Below are positions 14,483 through 23,469 of a stretch of DNA of 29,695 nt, piece by piece. This DNA is from Candidatus Methylomirabilota bacterium (GTDB lineage Bacteria > Methylomirabilota > Methylomirabilia > Methylomirabilales > 2-02-FULL-66-22). Position 1 is the first letter of the stretch; each line of letters opens with the position of its first letter. A program made the translations under genes and the position numbers. The stretch lies in the NCBI GenBank assembly GCA_016209725.1, contig JACQVO010000090.1, forward strand, positions 1 to 29,695, written 5' to 3'. The notes under the pieces were generated by a model. The model ran no database searches and was not told the DNA's origin. It saw only the letters and a list, made by a program, of their open reading frames with translations.

Positions 14483-15544
14483 ATGCGAGGCGCCTGGGCT
14501 CGGAAGGGAACGCTCGTCGATCTTTACCTGTGGGCCTTCCGGGTGGTGGTCATCCTGGTCGTGATCTGGGGGACCTTTGGGACCCTCCGGGCGGGGACGT
14601 ACTCGAGGGAGCACTGGATCGACTTCGCGGTGTTCGGTCTGTCCCAGGGGAGCATCTACGCCCTCATCGCCCTGGGCTACACCATGGTGTATGGGGTCCT
14701 GCGCATGATCAATTTCGCCCACGGCGAGGTGTTCATGAGCGGCGCCTACACCGCGTACTTCGTGGCGGACGCCTTCGGGAGATCTGGTTATCTCAACCGG
14801 AATCCCCTGGTGAGCTATCTCGCCATCCTGGTGGTCGCCATGCTCACGTCCACGGCCATTGCGCTGGTGGTCGAACGCCTGGCGTACCGGCCGCTGCGGC
14901 GTGCGCCACGCCTGGTCCCGCTCATCTCGGCCATCGGCGCTTCGTTCTTCCTCCAGTACGCCTTTCGGGGTCTCTACGGCTCCGGGTTCAAGGCCTACCC
15001 GGAGCCTGAGGTCCTCAAGGGCAAGTGGGTCATTGCCGGCATCGGCATCCTTCGCAGCCAGGTGATCGTCGTGGTGGGCGCGGCCCTGATGCTGCTGGTG
15101 CTGTACTGGTTTGTCATGCGAACAAAGACGGGCATGGCCATGCGTGCGGTGTCGGAGGACAAGGACGCCGCGGCCCTCATGGGCATCGACGTGGACCGGG
15201 TGATCGTGATCACCTTCGCCCTGGGTGCCGCGATGGCCGGTGCGGCGGGCGTGCTGTACGCGCTGGTCTTCAAGCAGGTCCATTTCTTCATGGGGTTTGT
15301 GCCGGGCATCAAGGCCTTCACGGCCGCCGTGCTGGGAGGGATCGGCAACGTCCCCGGTGCGATGCTGGGGGGTCTCTTCCTGGGGCTGGTCGAATCCGTC
15401 GGTCCCGCACTGTTCCTGGACGGTCTGGGTATCGTCGCTCCCTACCAGCTCAAGGACGTCATCGCCTTTACCATGCTGGTCATGGTATTGATCTTCCGGC
15501 CGTCGGGGATCCTGGGTGAGCGTCTCGTGGTCAAGAAGGCCTAG
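14483..15544 (+). CDS. livH: Branched-chain amino acid ABC transporter permease, LivH type
   Basis: A 353-aa inner-membrane permease. An N-terminal hydrophobic stretch (LWAFRVVVILVVIWGTFG) comes before the usual LivH core, making it about 50 residues longer than E. coli LivH. The core has SIYALIALGYTMVYGVLRMI and NFAHGEVFMSGAYTAYF, the LivH hallmark. MRAVSEDKDAAALMGIDVDR is the cytoplasmic coupling loop contacting the ATPase, and GGIGNVPGAMLGGL follows. Eight or so membrane segments are expected. GAGGAG precedes ATG 14483. It is 15 bp from livM and ends in TAG. Confidence 0.94.
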   Translation: MRGAWARKGTLVDLYLWAFRVVVILVVIWGTFGTLRAGTYSREHWIDFAVFGLSQGSIYALIALGYTMVYGVLRMINFAHGEVFMSGAYTAYFVADAFGRSGYLNRNPLVSYLAILVVAMLTSTAIALVVERLAYRPLRRAPRLVPLISAIGASFFLQYAFRGLYGSGFKAYPEPEVLKGKWVIAGIGILRSQVIVVVGAALMLLVLYWFVMRTKTGMAMRAVSEDKDAAALMGIDVDRVIVITFALGAAMAGAAGVLYALVFKQVHFFMGFVPGIKAFTAAVLGGIGNVPGAMLGGLFLGLVESVGPALFLDGLGIVAPYQLKDVIAFTMLVMVLIFRPSGILGERLVVKKA

Positions 15545-15559
15545 GAGTCGGCCGAAGAG

Positions 15560-17248
15560 ATGCCGATGCGCATGGACCGACAAGGCTGGTGGAACGCCGT
15601 ACGAAAAGGCCTGATCTGGGGTGGGGTGGCCGTCTTCGTGGCGATGGTCGGCATGGTGGAGACGTTCGCTGAACGTCAGGTGATCATCGGCGTCGTGTCC
15701 TTCGGCATGACTTTGCTCGCCCTGGCCGGGGTGGCGGCGGGCTTTCAAGCGGCGCGGGGACCAGCCGGTGGCGGTCGGGTGTCTGCCCTGCTGGGCGGCG
15801 CCGTGGCCGGCGCGGTGGTCGGGGCGGCGGTGGCCGGGCTGCTCCTGGTCGGCAGTGTCCTGAATTTGCGGACCATGTTCGTCAGCGCATCCCCGAGGTT
15901 GTTTTCCTTGCTTTCGGCCGGCCAGGGCCTGCACGGGTGGTACCTGCCCTTGCTGGCCGGTACAGCGCTGGGGATGATCGCCGCAGGCGCCAGCACGCTG
16001 GCTGCCCGATTGCGTCGCCCGATCCTAACGGGCCTGATGTCCGTCCTGACTGTCGGGGTCTTCCAGGAACTGTTGCAGATCATGCTGGGTGGGGAAGGGG
16101 TGGGAGCGGTTATCCGGGACGTGCTGTTCGAGAGCGAGGGCCTGTTGCCTCGCGGTGCCCTGATCCTCTTCCTGGTGGCGTGGGCGAGCAGTTCCCTGTG
16201 GATCTGGCGGCGGGCCGCGGTGCACGTGTGGGTGGCGCGGCGACCGGCATCTCAGCAGCGCGGCCTGCGCCTCCTCACGCTGGGCATCGGCGTCTCCGCG
16301 CTGCTGCTGCTGCCGCACCTGGCCGGGCCGTTCCTCTCCCAGGTTCTGGTCCTGGTCGGCCTGTTTGCCCTGTTGGGCCTGGGGCTGAACATCGTGGTGG
16401 GGTTTGCGGGTCTGCTCGACCTGGGCTACGTCGCCTTCTTTGCCATGGGGGCTTACACCGTGGGCCTCCTGACCTCTACGGGTGAGCATGGCATCTTCCA
16501 CTTCTCTTTCTGGACCGCGGTGCCGATTGCCATGGTGGTTTCGTTGATTGGCGGGGTACTGCTCGGCATCCCGGTGCTGCGCATCCGGGGCGATTACCTC
16601 GCCATTGCCACCATGGGGTTCGGCGAGATCATTCGGCTGCTGGTGCTGTCCGACTTCCTGCGACCGTGGTTGGGTGGGTCGCAGGGGATCCTGGCCATTC
16701 CAAAGCCCACCATCGTCGGCCTCGAGCTGAGTGGTCCGGAGCAGCTCTTTTACCTGACGCTGGTTCTCTGCGGGCTGGTTGTGTTCGTGGCGTCGCGGCT
16801 TCGCGACTCCCGACTGGGTCGGGCCTGGATGGCGGTGCGGGAGGATGAAGACGTTGCCGAGGCCATGGGAATCAACCTCGTGAACGTGAAGTTGCTGGCT
16901 TTTGGGCTTGGGGCCTCCTTCGGCGGCTTGAGCGGGGCGATCTTCGCCGTCATGGTCGGATCGGTTTTCCCCCATAGCTTCCAGTTGCTCATCTCCATCA
17001 AAGTCCTGTCCCCGATCATCGTGGGCGGGATGGGCAGTTTACCCGGTGTGTTGGTGGGCTCGCTGGCCCTCGTGGGGTTGCCCGAGCTGCTCCGCGAGTT
17101 CGCCGACTTCCGCTTCCTGGTGTACGGGGCGGCGCTCGTCGCGATGATGCAGCTTCGGCCGGAGGGGCTGTGGCCGGAGCCGGTGCGGAAACGCGAACTC
17201 CACGAGAGCGAACAGGACGCGGCGGAACCAGAGAAGGTTCTCGCATAG
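15560..17248 (+). CDS. livM: Branched-chain amino acid ABC transporter permease, LivM type, with long N-terminal extension
   Basis: A 562-aa membrane protein. The LivM core starts near residue 235, with LNIVVGFAGLLDLGYVAFFA, PVLRIRGDYLAIATMGFGEI, WMAVREDEDVAEAMGIN (coupling loop), KLLAFGLGASFGGLSGAIFA and GGMGSLPGVLVGS. Ahead of it, about 230 residues contain several extra hydrophobic, Gly/Ala-rich segments (for example LLGGAVAGAVVGAAVAGLLL) with no recognised domain. Typical LivM is 300-425 aa, so the extension is unusual, although longer LivM proteins are known. It pairs with LivH to form the channel. The C-terminal tail is charged (RKRELHESEQDAAEPEK). Confidence 0.93.
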   Translation: MPMRMDRQGWWNAVRKGLIWGGVAVFVAMVGMVETFAERQVIIGVVSFGMTLLALAGVAAGFQAARGPAGGGRVSALLGGAVAGAVVGAAVAGLLLVGSVLNLRTMFVSASPRLFSLLSAGQGLHGWYLPLLAGTALGMIAAGASTLAARLRRPILTGLMSVLTVGVFQELLQIMLGGEGVGAVIRDVLFESEGLLPRGALILFLVAWASSSLWIWRRAAVHVWVARRPASQQRGLRLLTLGIGVSALLLLPHLAGPFLSQVLVLVGLFALLGLGLNIVVGFAGLLDLGYVAFFAMGAYTVGLLTSTGEHGIFHFSFWTAVPIAMVVSLIGGVLLGIPVLRIRGDYLAIATMGFGEIIRLLVLSDFLRPWLGGSQGILAIPKPTIVGLELSGPEQLFYLTLVLCGLVVFVASRLRDSRLGRAWMAVREDEDVAEAMGINLVNVKLLAFGLGASFGGLSGAIFAVMVGSVFPHSFQLLISIKVLSPIIVGGMGSLPGVLVGSLALVGLPELLREFADFRFLVYGAALVAMMQLRPEGLWPEPVRKRELHESEQDAAEPEKVLA

Positions 17249-17273
17249 GCTCGAGAGCAGGGGGGAGGGGAGG

Positions 17274-18824
17274 ATGGCCATCCTTACCGCCCGCGGCACC
17301 ACCAAACGCTTCGGCGGACTCTTGGCCGTGCATCAGCTCGACCTGGATGTAGAGGACAAATCCATCCACAGCATCATCGGCCCCAATGGGGCGGGCAAGA
17401 CAACGTTCTTCAACTGCGTGACCGGCTTTTATCGTCCGGAGGAGGGGGAAATCCTCTTCCAGGGGATGCCCATCCAGGGCCTCACGCCCGACCGGGTGAC
17501 CCAGTTGGGCATCGCTCGCACCTACCAGAACATCCGGCTTTTTTCCAACATGACCGCCTTGGAGAACATCCTGGTGGGGCAGCACCCCCATCTGAAGTCG
17601 GGCTGGCCCGGGGCGGTGGTGGGGACGCCCAGCACAAAGCACGAGGAGCGGGCAGCGCACCAGGAGGCCCTGCGGCTGCTCCTTTTCGTCGGCCTGAGAG
17701 GCAAAGGAGACTTCCTGGCGAAGAACCTGCCCTACGGAGACCAGCGCCGCTTGGAGATCGCCCGGGCGCTGGCCAGCCGTCCCAACCTGCTGCTGCTGGA
17801 CGAGCCCACCGCGGGCATGAACCCCCGCGAGACCATCGAGATGATGGCCTTCATCCGGCGCCTGCGCGATGAACTGGGGATCACCATCCTGCTGATCGAG
17901 CATCAGATGCGCGTGGTGATGGGCATCTCTGAATGCATCACGGTGCTGGACTACGGCGAGAAGATCGCCGAGGGCCCGCCGATTACGATCCAGAACGACG
18001 CGCGGGTCATTGAGGCGTATCTCGGTCGGGGGAGCGCGGGTCGGGCCCCGGGAACGCCCATCCGCCCGGGGGAGGCCGGCTTGCCCGAGGACTCGTCCCG
18101 GGCCCCGAGGACGATGTTGGAAGTCAAGGAAGTCCACACCTACTACGGCCACATCCACGCACTCAAAGGCGTATCCCTCACAGTGGGTGAGGGCGAGATC
18201 GTCACCTTGATCGGCGCCAACGGCGCCGGGAAGAGCACCACGCTCAACACCATCAGCGGACTGCTGCGGCCGCGTCACGGGCACGTGCGACTGGCAGGCG
18301 AGGATCTGGGGGTCTACAAGCCCCACGAGATCGCCGCCAAGGGCGTTGTCATGGTGCCCGAGGGGCGGAGGATCTTTTCGCAACTCACGGTGATGGAGAA
18401 TCTGCAGGCAGGGGCCTATGCTCGATCGGACCGGGATGGGTTCGCCAGGGACTTGCAGCGGGTATTCACGCTCCTGCCCCGGCTGGCCGAGCGCCGGGAC
18501 CAGGTCGGCGGGACGCTCAGCGGCGGGGAACAGCAGATGCTCGCCATCGGCCGGGCGCTGATGGCCAGCCCCCGCCTGCTGCTGCTGGACGAGCCATCCA
18601 TGGGACTGGCACCCATCCTGGTGGAGCAAATCTTCAAGACGGTCGAGGACATCAACCGTCAGGGGACCACGATCCTTCTGGTGGAGCAGAACGCCACCAT
18701 GGCCTTGTCCATTGCCCATCGTGGATACGTGCTGGAGACCGGGACCATCACACTGAAGGGCTCGGCCGTGGAGCTGCGGGAGCACCCCGAGGTCAAACGC
18801 GCCTACTTGGGCGAGGGTACGTGA
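17274..18824 (+). CDS. livGF: Fused branched-chain amino acid ABC ATPases (LivG-LivF)
   Basis: One 516-aa polypeptide with two complete ABC ATPase domains. The first (LivG-like, about 1-255) has Walker A GPNGAGKT (36-43), QNIRLFSNMT, the LivG-type signature LPYGDQRRLEIARAL and LLLLDEPTAGMNPRET. A 25-30-residue Gly/Pro/Arg-rich linker leads to the second (LivF-like, about 280-516), with Walker A GANGAGKS (314-321), MVPEGRRIFSQLTVMENL, LSGGEQQMLAIGRAL, LLLLDEPSMGLAP and the C-terminal EVKRAYLG. These are normally two genes. An in-frame ATG at 18114 with GAGG just upstream could also yield free LivF. It energises uptake through LivH/LivM. Confidence 0.93.
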   Translation: MAILTARGTTKRFGGLLAVHQLDLDVEDKSIHSIIGPNGAGKTTFFNCVTGFYRPEEGEILFQGMPIQGLTPDRVTQLGIARTYQNIRLFSNMTALENILVGQHPHLKSGWPGAVVGTPSTKHEERAAHQEALRLLLFVGLRGKGDFLAKNLPYGDQRRLEIARALASRPNLLLLDEPTAGMNPRETIEMMAFIRRLRDELGITILLIEHQMRVVMGISECITVLDYGEKIAEGPPITIQNDARVIEAYLGRGSAGRAPGTPIRPGEAGLPEDSSRAPRTMLEVKEVHTYYGHIHALKGVSLTVGEGEIVTLIGANGAGKSTTLNTISGLLRPRHGHVRLAGEDLGVYKPHEIAAKGVVMVPEGRRIFSQLTVMENLQAGAYARSDRDGFARDLQRVFTLLPRLAERRDQVGGTLSGGEQQMLAIGRALMASPRLLLLDEPSMGLAPILVEQIFKTVEDINRQGTTILLVEQNATMALSIAHRGYVLETGTITLKGSAVELREHPEVKRAYLGEGT

Positions 18825-18833
18825 GGGTGGGGC

Positions 18834-20003
18834 ATGCGATGGCACTGGCTCGTCCTCGCCCTGAGTCTGACGACCCCTGCGTGGGCTGGCGAACAGCCTC
18901 CGGTCAAGCTGGGCCTCGTGGTTCCCATGGCCGGCGAGGCGGGACGCGTCGGGCAGAGCATGCGCCAGGCGGCGGAGATGGCCGTCGCCGACTGGACCGA
19001 GAAGCTCGGGCGGAAAGTCGACCTGACCCTCGGGGATGATCAGTTCGACCCGAGGCAGGCGGTGATTGTGGCGGAGAAGCTGGTCCAGGAGGGGGTCTGG
19101 GGGGTCGTCGGACACTTCTACTCCAGCTCCTCGATCCCGGCCTCGGCAGTGTACAATCAGGCCGGCATCCCGCAGGTCACGCCGACATCCACGAACCCCC
19201 GCCTGACGGCGCAGGGGTTCGACAACGTCTTCCGCGTCTCGGGGCGGGACGATCAGCACGCCCTCTCGGCGGCGGACTTCATCCTCTTGCGTCTCCGGCC
19301 GCGCCGCATCGCGGTGATCCACGATCGGACGGAGTACGGCCGCACCCTGGCCGAGACGTTGATCCGCGCCGTGGAACGCCGCGGGGCCCGCCGCACCATC
19401 GTGGCCCTCGAGGAGATCGCCCAGGGCGACAAGGATTTCAGCGCCCTGGTGGCCCGGCTGAAATCCCTGGATCCCAACGTCGTCTACTTCGGCGGAATCT
19501 TCCGGGAGGGCGGGTATCTGATCCGGCAGATGCGGCAGGCAGGCGTCCCGGCCACCTTCGTGAGCGCCGACGGGGTCCTGGACGCCGAGTTCGTCAAGAT
19601 CGCCGGGGAAGAGGCGGCCAACGGCGCGTATCTGACTTTCGCTCCCGACCCGCGCCTCCTGGCCTCGGCCCGATCCGTCATTCAGCGGTTTGAGGCGCGC
19701 TACGGGCCCATGGGCCCCTACGTCCTCTACACCTACGATGCGGTGGGGGTCCTCCTGCACGCCATCCAGGCGGCGAGGCCGCAGGCCAACACGAAAGAGG
19801 AGTTGCGGAAGGTCCTGAAGGTCATGCACGGCATGGCCTACGATGGCACCCTCGGGAGGCTGCGCTGGGACAAGAATGGGGACCTGTCCGCCTCGCCCTA
19901 CGTGATCTACGTGACGAGGAAGGGAGGCAGCCTGCAGGGGTGGTTCGAGCAGGTGAGCGGGATTCCCATGACGGGAAATCGCGCCCGGCCCGCGGGGCGC
20001 TGA
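18834..20003 (+). CDS. Branched-chain amino acid-type ABC substrate-binding protein (second of two)
   Basis: A 389-aa type I periplasmic-binding protein. The signal peptide MRWHWLVLALSLTTPAWA precedes GEQPPVKLGLVVPMAGEAG. Ligand-site segments GVVGHFYSSSSIPASAVYNQ, TPTSTNPRLTAQGFDNVFRV and IAVIHDRTEYGRTLAETLI are typical of LivJ/LivK, closer to classical amino-acid binders than the first SBP of the operon. The final part includes LRWDKNGDLSASPYVIYV. It lies 9 bp after livGF with a GAGGGTGGGG ribosome site, so it belongs to the same operon. One importer would thus serve two binding proteins, presumably with different ligands. Confidence 0.93.
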   Translation: MRWHWLVLALSLTTPAWAGEQPPVKLGLVVPMAGEAGRVGQSMRQAAEMAVADWTEKLGRKVDLTLGDDQFDPRQAVIVAEKLVQEGVWGVVGHFYSSSSIPASAVYNQAGIPQVTPTSTNPRLTAQGFDNVFRVSGRDDQHALSAADFILLRLRPRRIAVIHDRTEYGRTLAETLIRAVERRGARRTIVALEEIAQGDKDFSALVARLKSLDPNVVYFGGIFREGGYLIRQMRQAGVPATFVSADGVLDAEFVKIAGEEAANGAYLTFAPDPRLLASARSVIQRFEARYGPMGPYVLYTYDAVGVLLHAIQAARPQANTKEELRKVLKVMHGMAYDGTLGRLRWDKNGDLSASPYVIYVTRKGGSLQGWFEQVSGIPMTGNRARPAGR

Positions 20004-20106
20004 TAAAGACCACGGACCACGGACTCCTGACAACAGGTCCGTCGTCAGTAGTCAAGCAGTCAGTGGTCAGTAGTCGGCGGCGGCCCTTTCGTATCGGAGA
20101 GACGGC
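20004..20106. repeat. Intergenic spacer of short direct repeats
   Basis: The spacer is built from short words: CCACGGACCACGGAC, then CAGTAGTC (20046-20053), CAGTGGTC (20061-20068) and CAGTAGTC (20068-20075). GTCCGTCGTCAGT (20037-20049) is identical to 6272-6284. A GGAGA ribosome site for the next gene lies at its end. No gene is seen. Confidence 0.6.
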
Positions 20107-20748
20107 GTGAAGACACGAGCGATCTCGGTGGACCCGAAGCGGCCTCAACCCGAGGTCATCCAGCAGGGGTGCGAGGTCCTACGCAATGGGGGGCTGGTAG
20201 CCTTCCCGACCGACACGCTCTACGCGCTGGGTGCGAACGCCCTGGATCCCACGGCGATCGAGCGCGCGCTGACGGTGAAGGGGCGCCATCACGGCAAGCC
20301 GCTCAGCGTCCTGGTCCCCTCCGTGGAGGCGGGCGCAGCGCTGGCCCTCCTCGTGCCGGATGGGGTGCACAACCTCATGCTCGCTTTCTGGCCCGGGGCA
20401 CTCACCATCGTCGTGAAGGCGTCTCCCAGGATTCCCCCCGTCCTCACAGCGTCCACGGGGACCATCGGCCTCCGGATGCCGGCCGGCCCCGTGGCGCAGG
20501 CGCTGCTGGCGGCCTTCGGCGGGCCCATCATCGGCACCAGCGCCAACAAGGCCGGGGGGGCCGACCCTGCCGACGCCAAGACCGTGCAGAAGGCCATCGG
20601 GGGCCAGATCGATCTCATTCTTGACGGCGGCCGCGTGATGCTCGGCGTCCCGTCCACGGTCATTGACTGCACCACCGCACCCGCCCGCATGCTTCGCGAG
20701 GGTGGCATCCCTTGGAGCAAGATCCAGGAAAAGATCGCCCTCGCCTGA
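20107..20748 (+). CDS. tsaC: L-threonylcarbamoyladenylate synthase (Sua5/YciO/YrdC family)
   Basis: A 213-aa protein of the YrdC fold that makes threonylcarbamoyl-AMP from threonine, bicarbonate and ATP for t6A37 of tRNA. GGLVAFPTDTLYALG, VKGRHHGKPLSVLV, FWPGALTIVVKA, GLRMPAGPVAQALL, IGTSANKAG and the nucleotide-site PSTVID are in family order. KGR.H.KPLS is slightly different from the usual KGRP..KPL. It lacks the Sua5 C-terminal domain. The GTG start is 11 bp after a GGAGA site. It precedes rel but is separated from it by a 269-bp spacer with its own promoter. Confidence 0.9.
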   Translation: MKTRAISVDPKRPQPEVIQQGCEVLRNGGLVAFPTDTLYALGANALDPTAIERALTVKGRHHGKPLSVLVPSVEAGAALALLVPDGVHNLMLAFWPGALTIVVKASPRIPPVLTASTGTIGLRMPAGPVAQALLAAFGGPIIGTSANKAGGADPADAKTVQKAIGGQIDLILDGGRVMLGVPSTVIDCTTAPARMLREGGIPWSKIQEKIALA

Positions 20749-20954
20749 GGAGAGTGCAGGGCCTCCTCGCCGTCATCGTCCGTCGAGCCAGATGCGGATA
20801 CGCCGGCCGCCATGCGCGGTGGCGATTCTCCGGATACGGTTCCCTCTCCCCTTGGGATCCTGCCCAGCCCGAACGTCATCCAACCGTTGGCCTTCGATCC
20901 CATCGAACGCCGCTCGGCCCACGGCATGGCGTGCCTGCGCGGGGCAGATATTCC

Positions 20955-20984
20955 TTGAAAGGCCGAAAAGCGCTGTGTTACACT
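20955..20984 (+). promoter_or_regulatory. Candidate sigma-70-type promoter of rel
   Basis: TTGAAA (20955-20960) and TACACT (20979-20984) are 18 bp apart, in a locally AT-richer patch 34 bp upstream of the rel start. The rest of the 269-bp spacer (20749-20954) shows no gene or clear structure. Confidence 0.55.
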
Positions 20985-21017
20985 GAGTTACCGTTCTACA
21001 GCCGCAGGGGCAGTGAC

Positions 21018-23189
21018 GTGCGCATCGAAGCCATCCTGGACCGCATTCACGAGTACAACCCTCAAGCGGACGTTGATCCCTTGATGCGGGCGTACGTCTT
21101 TGCCGCCAAAGCCCACAAGGGGCAGGAACGCATCTCCGGCGAGCCATACCTCTCCCATCCTCTCCAGGTTTCCGCCATTCTCACCGAGCTGCGGATGGAT
21201 ATCGCCACCGTCGCCGCCGGCCTCCTCCACGATTGCGTGGAGGATACCCACGCCACGCTGGAGGAGATCCAAGGACACTTCGGCGGCGAGATCGCAGCGC
21301 TGGTGGACGGGGTCACCAAGCTGTCCCGCATCCCCTTCAGCACCCGGGAGGAGGCGCAGGCGGAGAACATCCGCAAGATGGTCCTGGCCATGTCCAAGGA
21401 CATCCGGGTGATCCTGGTCAAGCTGTCCGACCGGCTCCACAACATGCGCACGCTGGACCCCTTGCCCGAGAACAAGCGCCAGCTCGTCGCCAGGGAGACC
21501 CTGGACATCTACGCCCCCTTGGCCCACCGGTTGGGGATCTACTGGATGAAGGCCGAACTGGAAGACCTGGCCCTCCGCTCCCTGGATTCCGAAGCGTACC
21601 AGGACCTCGCCGGGCGCATCGCGCGCAAGCGGCAGGAGCGGCAGGGGGACATCAGCGATGTCATCAGCCTCCTCGAACGAAAGCTGGCCGAGGTGGACAT
21701 CAAGGCCCAGATCACCGGCCGCCCCAAGCACTTTTACAGTATCTACAAGAAAATGCGGGACCAGAAGAAAGAGTTCGACGAGATCTACGACCTGACGGCC
21801 GTCCGGGTGATCACCGACTCCCTCAAGGATTGCTACGGGACCCTGGGAGTGATCCACACCCTGTGGAAGCCGATTTCCCAGCGGTTCAAGGACTTCATCG
21901 CGGTGCCCAAGAGCAATGGGTACCAGTCGCTGCACACGACGGTCATCGGCCCCAAGGGGGATCCTATCGAGATCCAGATCCGCACCTGGGAGATGCACCG
22001 GGTGGCGGAGGAGGGGATCGCGGCCCACTGGAAGTACAAAGAGGGGCGCAGCAGCATTGACCCGACGGACCAGAGCTTCGTCTGGCTCCGGCAGATCATG
22101 GAGTGGCAGCGGGAGCTCAAAGACTCCAAGGAGTTCCTGCACACTCTGAAAGTGGACCTCTTCACCGACGAGGTGTATGTCTTCACCCCCCGGGGGGACG
22201 TCAAGCCGTTTCCCAAGGGGGCCACGCCCATCGACTTCGCCTTCGCCGTTCACACCGACGTCGGCCTCCGCTGCGTGGGGGCCAAGGTGAACGGACGCCT
22301 GATCCCCCTCCGGACCGAGCTGCAGAACGGCGATATCGTCGAGATCCTGACCTCCCCGAGCCATACCCCCAGCCGGGACTGGCTGAAGATCGTCAAAACC
22401 CCCCGAGCCCGCGGCAAGATCCGCCAGTGGATCAAGAACGAGGAAGGCTCGCGGAGCATCAGCCTGGGCCGCGACATGCTCGAGAAGGAGATCCGCCGCC
22501 TCGGCAAGAGCCCGAACCAGCTCCTCAAGCCTGAGACCCTGGTCTCCATCCTGGGACGCTACGGCCTGGGGACCGAGGAGGAGTTCTTCGCCGCCGTGGG
22601 GTACGGCAAGGTATCCCCCCGGCAGGCGGTGGCCAAACTCTTGCCGCCGGAGGAGCTCCAGGCTCTCACCGAGGCGGAGGAGACGCGGGAGAAGGAGAGG
22701 AAGACCGACCGGAAGCCGGTCCGCCCGCGCCCCCCGGACGAAGGGGTCCGCATCCGGGGGATCGACGATATCCTTATCCGCTTCTCCAAATGCTGCAACC
22801 CCGTGCCCGGCGACGAGATCATCGGCTTCATCACGCGGGGGCGCGGGGTCTCCATCCACACGGCGGATTGCCCCAACGCGGTGAGCCTGATGGCGGACCC
22901 GGAGCGGCAGATCGCTGTGAATTGGGATGGTCAGCGGAAGGGCGCCCACCAGGTGAAGATCCGGGTGGAGATCGGGAAGGATCGGCCCGGGGTCCTGGCG
23001 GAGATCAGCGCGGCGATCTCGGCAACCAACACCAATATCGCCCAGGCCGAGATCCGGGTCACGGAGGAGCGCACCGGCCTGAACACCTTCGTCCTGGAGG
23101 TGAGCGACCTGCGGCAGCTCCAGGCGGCGATGCAGGCGATTGAGAAAGTGGACGGCGTGGTGGGGGTGGAGCGGGTGAAATCCTTCTGA
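21018..23189 (+). CDS. rel: Bifunctional (p)ppGpp synthetase/hydrolase, RelA/SpoT family
   Basis: A 723-aa stringent-response enzyme. The HD hydrolase domain is intact: Arg38, His47 (YLSHPLQV), His71-Asp72 and Glu75-Asp76 (LLHDCVEDT), and the Asp of KLSDRLHNMRTL. The synthetase domain keeps GRPKHFYSIYKKM, EIYDLTAVRVI, FKDFIAVPKSNGYQSLHTTV and EIQIRTWEMHRVAEEGIAAH. The TGS domain (VYVFTPRGDVKPFPKGAT), a CC-containing zinc-finger-like region (FSKCCNPVPGDEIIGFITRG) and a C-terminal ACT domain (DRPGVLAEISAAISATNTNI) complete the long form. Both activities are therefore expected. GTG 21018 is chosen because RIEAILDRI matches the family start; the frame is open further upstream but non-conserved. 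Confidence 0.96.
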   Translation: MRIEAILDRIHEYNPQADVDPLMRAYVFAAKAHKGQERISGEPYLSHPLQVSAILTELRMDIATVAAGLLHDCVEDTHATLEEIQGHFGGEIAALVDGVTKLSRIPFSTREEAQAENIRKMVLAMSKDIRVILVKLSDRLHNMRTLDPLPENKRQLVARETLDIYAPLAHRLGIYWMKAELEDLALRSLDSEAYQDLAGRIARKRQERQGDISDVISLLERKLAEVDIKAQITGRPKHFYSIYKKMRDQKKEFDEIYDLTAVRVITDSLKDCYGTLGVIHTLWKPISQRFKDFIAVPKSNGYQSLHTTVIGPKGDPIEIQIRTWEMHRVAEEGIAAHWKYKEGRSSIDPTDQSFVWLRQIMEWQRELKDSKEFLHTLKVDLFTDEVYVFTPRGDVKPFPKGATPIDFAFAVHTDVGLRCVGAKVNGRLIPLRTELQNGDIVEILTSPSHTPSRDWLKIVKTPRARGKIRQWIKNEEGSRSISLGRDMLEKEIRRLGKSPNQLLKPETLVSILGRYGLGTEEEFFAAVGYGKVSPRQAVAKLLPPEELQALTEAEETREKERKTDRKPVRPRPPDEGVRIRGIDDILIRFSKCCNPVPGDEIIGFITRGRGVSIHTADCPNAVSLMADPERQIAVNWDGQRKGAHQVKIRVEIGKDRPGVLAEISAAISATNTNIAQAEIRVTEERTGLNTFVLEVSDLRQLQAAMQAIEKVDGVVGVERVKSF

Positions 23190-23257
23190 CCCCTTTGTCG
23201 CCTTACGCCTCACGCCTTACGAGAGAAAGCGGAAGGGGGAAGGCGGGAGGGGGAGGA

Positions 23258-23452
23258 TCAGGCGGCCTTCTGGACCTTGCCGGAGCGCAGGCAGCGCGTG
23301 CAGACGTGAATGTGGCGGCGCGCCCCTTGGATCAGGGCGCGGACACGCTGGATGTTCGGGTAGCGCTTCTTGGAGGAGACATTGTGGGCATGGCTGACCT
23401 GGGCACCGAATTGCGGGCCCTTGCCGCAGATCTCGCATCGCGTGGCTGGCAT
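23258..23452 (-). CDS. rpmB: 50S ribosomal protein L28
   Basis: A 64-aa basic protein: MPATRCEICGKGPQFGAQVS, HAHNVSSKKRYPNIQRVRAL and the ending CTRCLRSGKVQKA are the bL28 pattern. The CEIC and CTRC pairs form the zinc-binding (C+) type. It is the only intact reverse-strand gene, divergent from recG and convergent with rel, from which it is separated by 68 bp. GGGAGAG upstream of the ATG on its strand is a good ribosome site. The rpmB-recG neighbourhood is common in bacteria. Confidence 0.96.
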   Translation of the reverse strand: MPATRCEICGKGPQFGAQVSHAHNVSSKKRYPNIQRVRALIQGARRHIHVCTRCLRSGKVQKAA

Positions 23453-23469
23453 ACGTTCGCTCTCCCTTC

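Noticed and set aside
17016..20033. A 1,005-codon open frame on the reverse strand
   Set aside because: It is antisense to livM, livGF and the second SBP, with no recognisable motif and no independent start signals.
20712..21017. Rel reading frame extended 102 codons upstream
   Set aside because: The added sequence is not conserved, overlaps tsaC and spans the promoter; GTG 21018 gives the family N-terminus.
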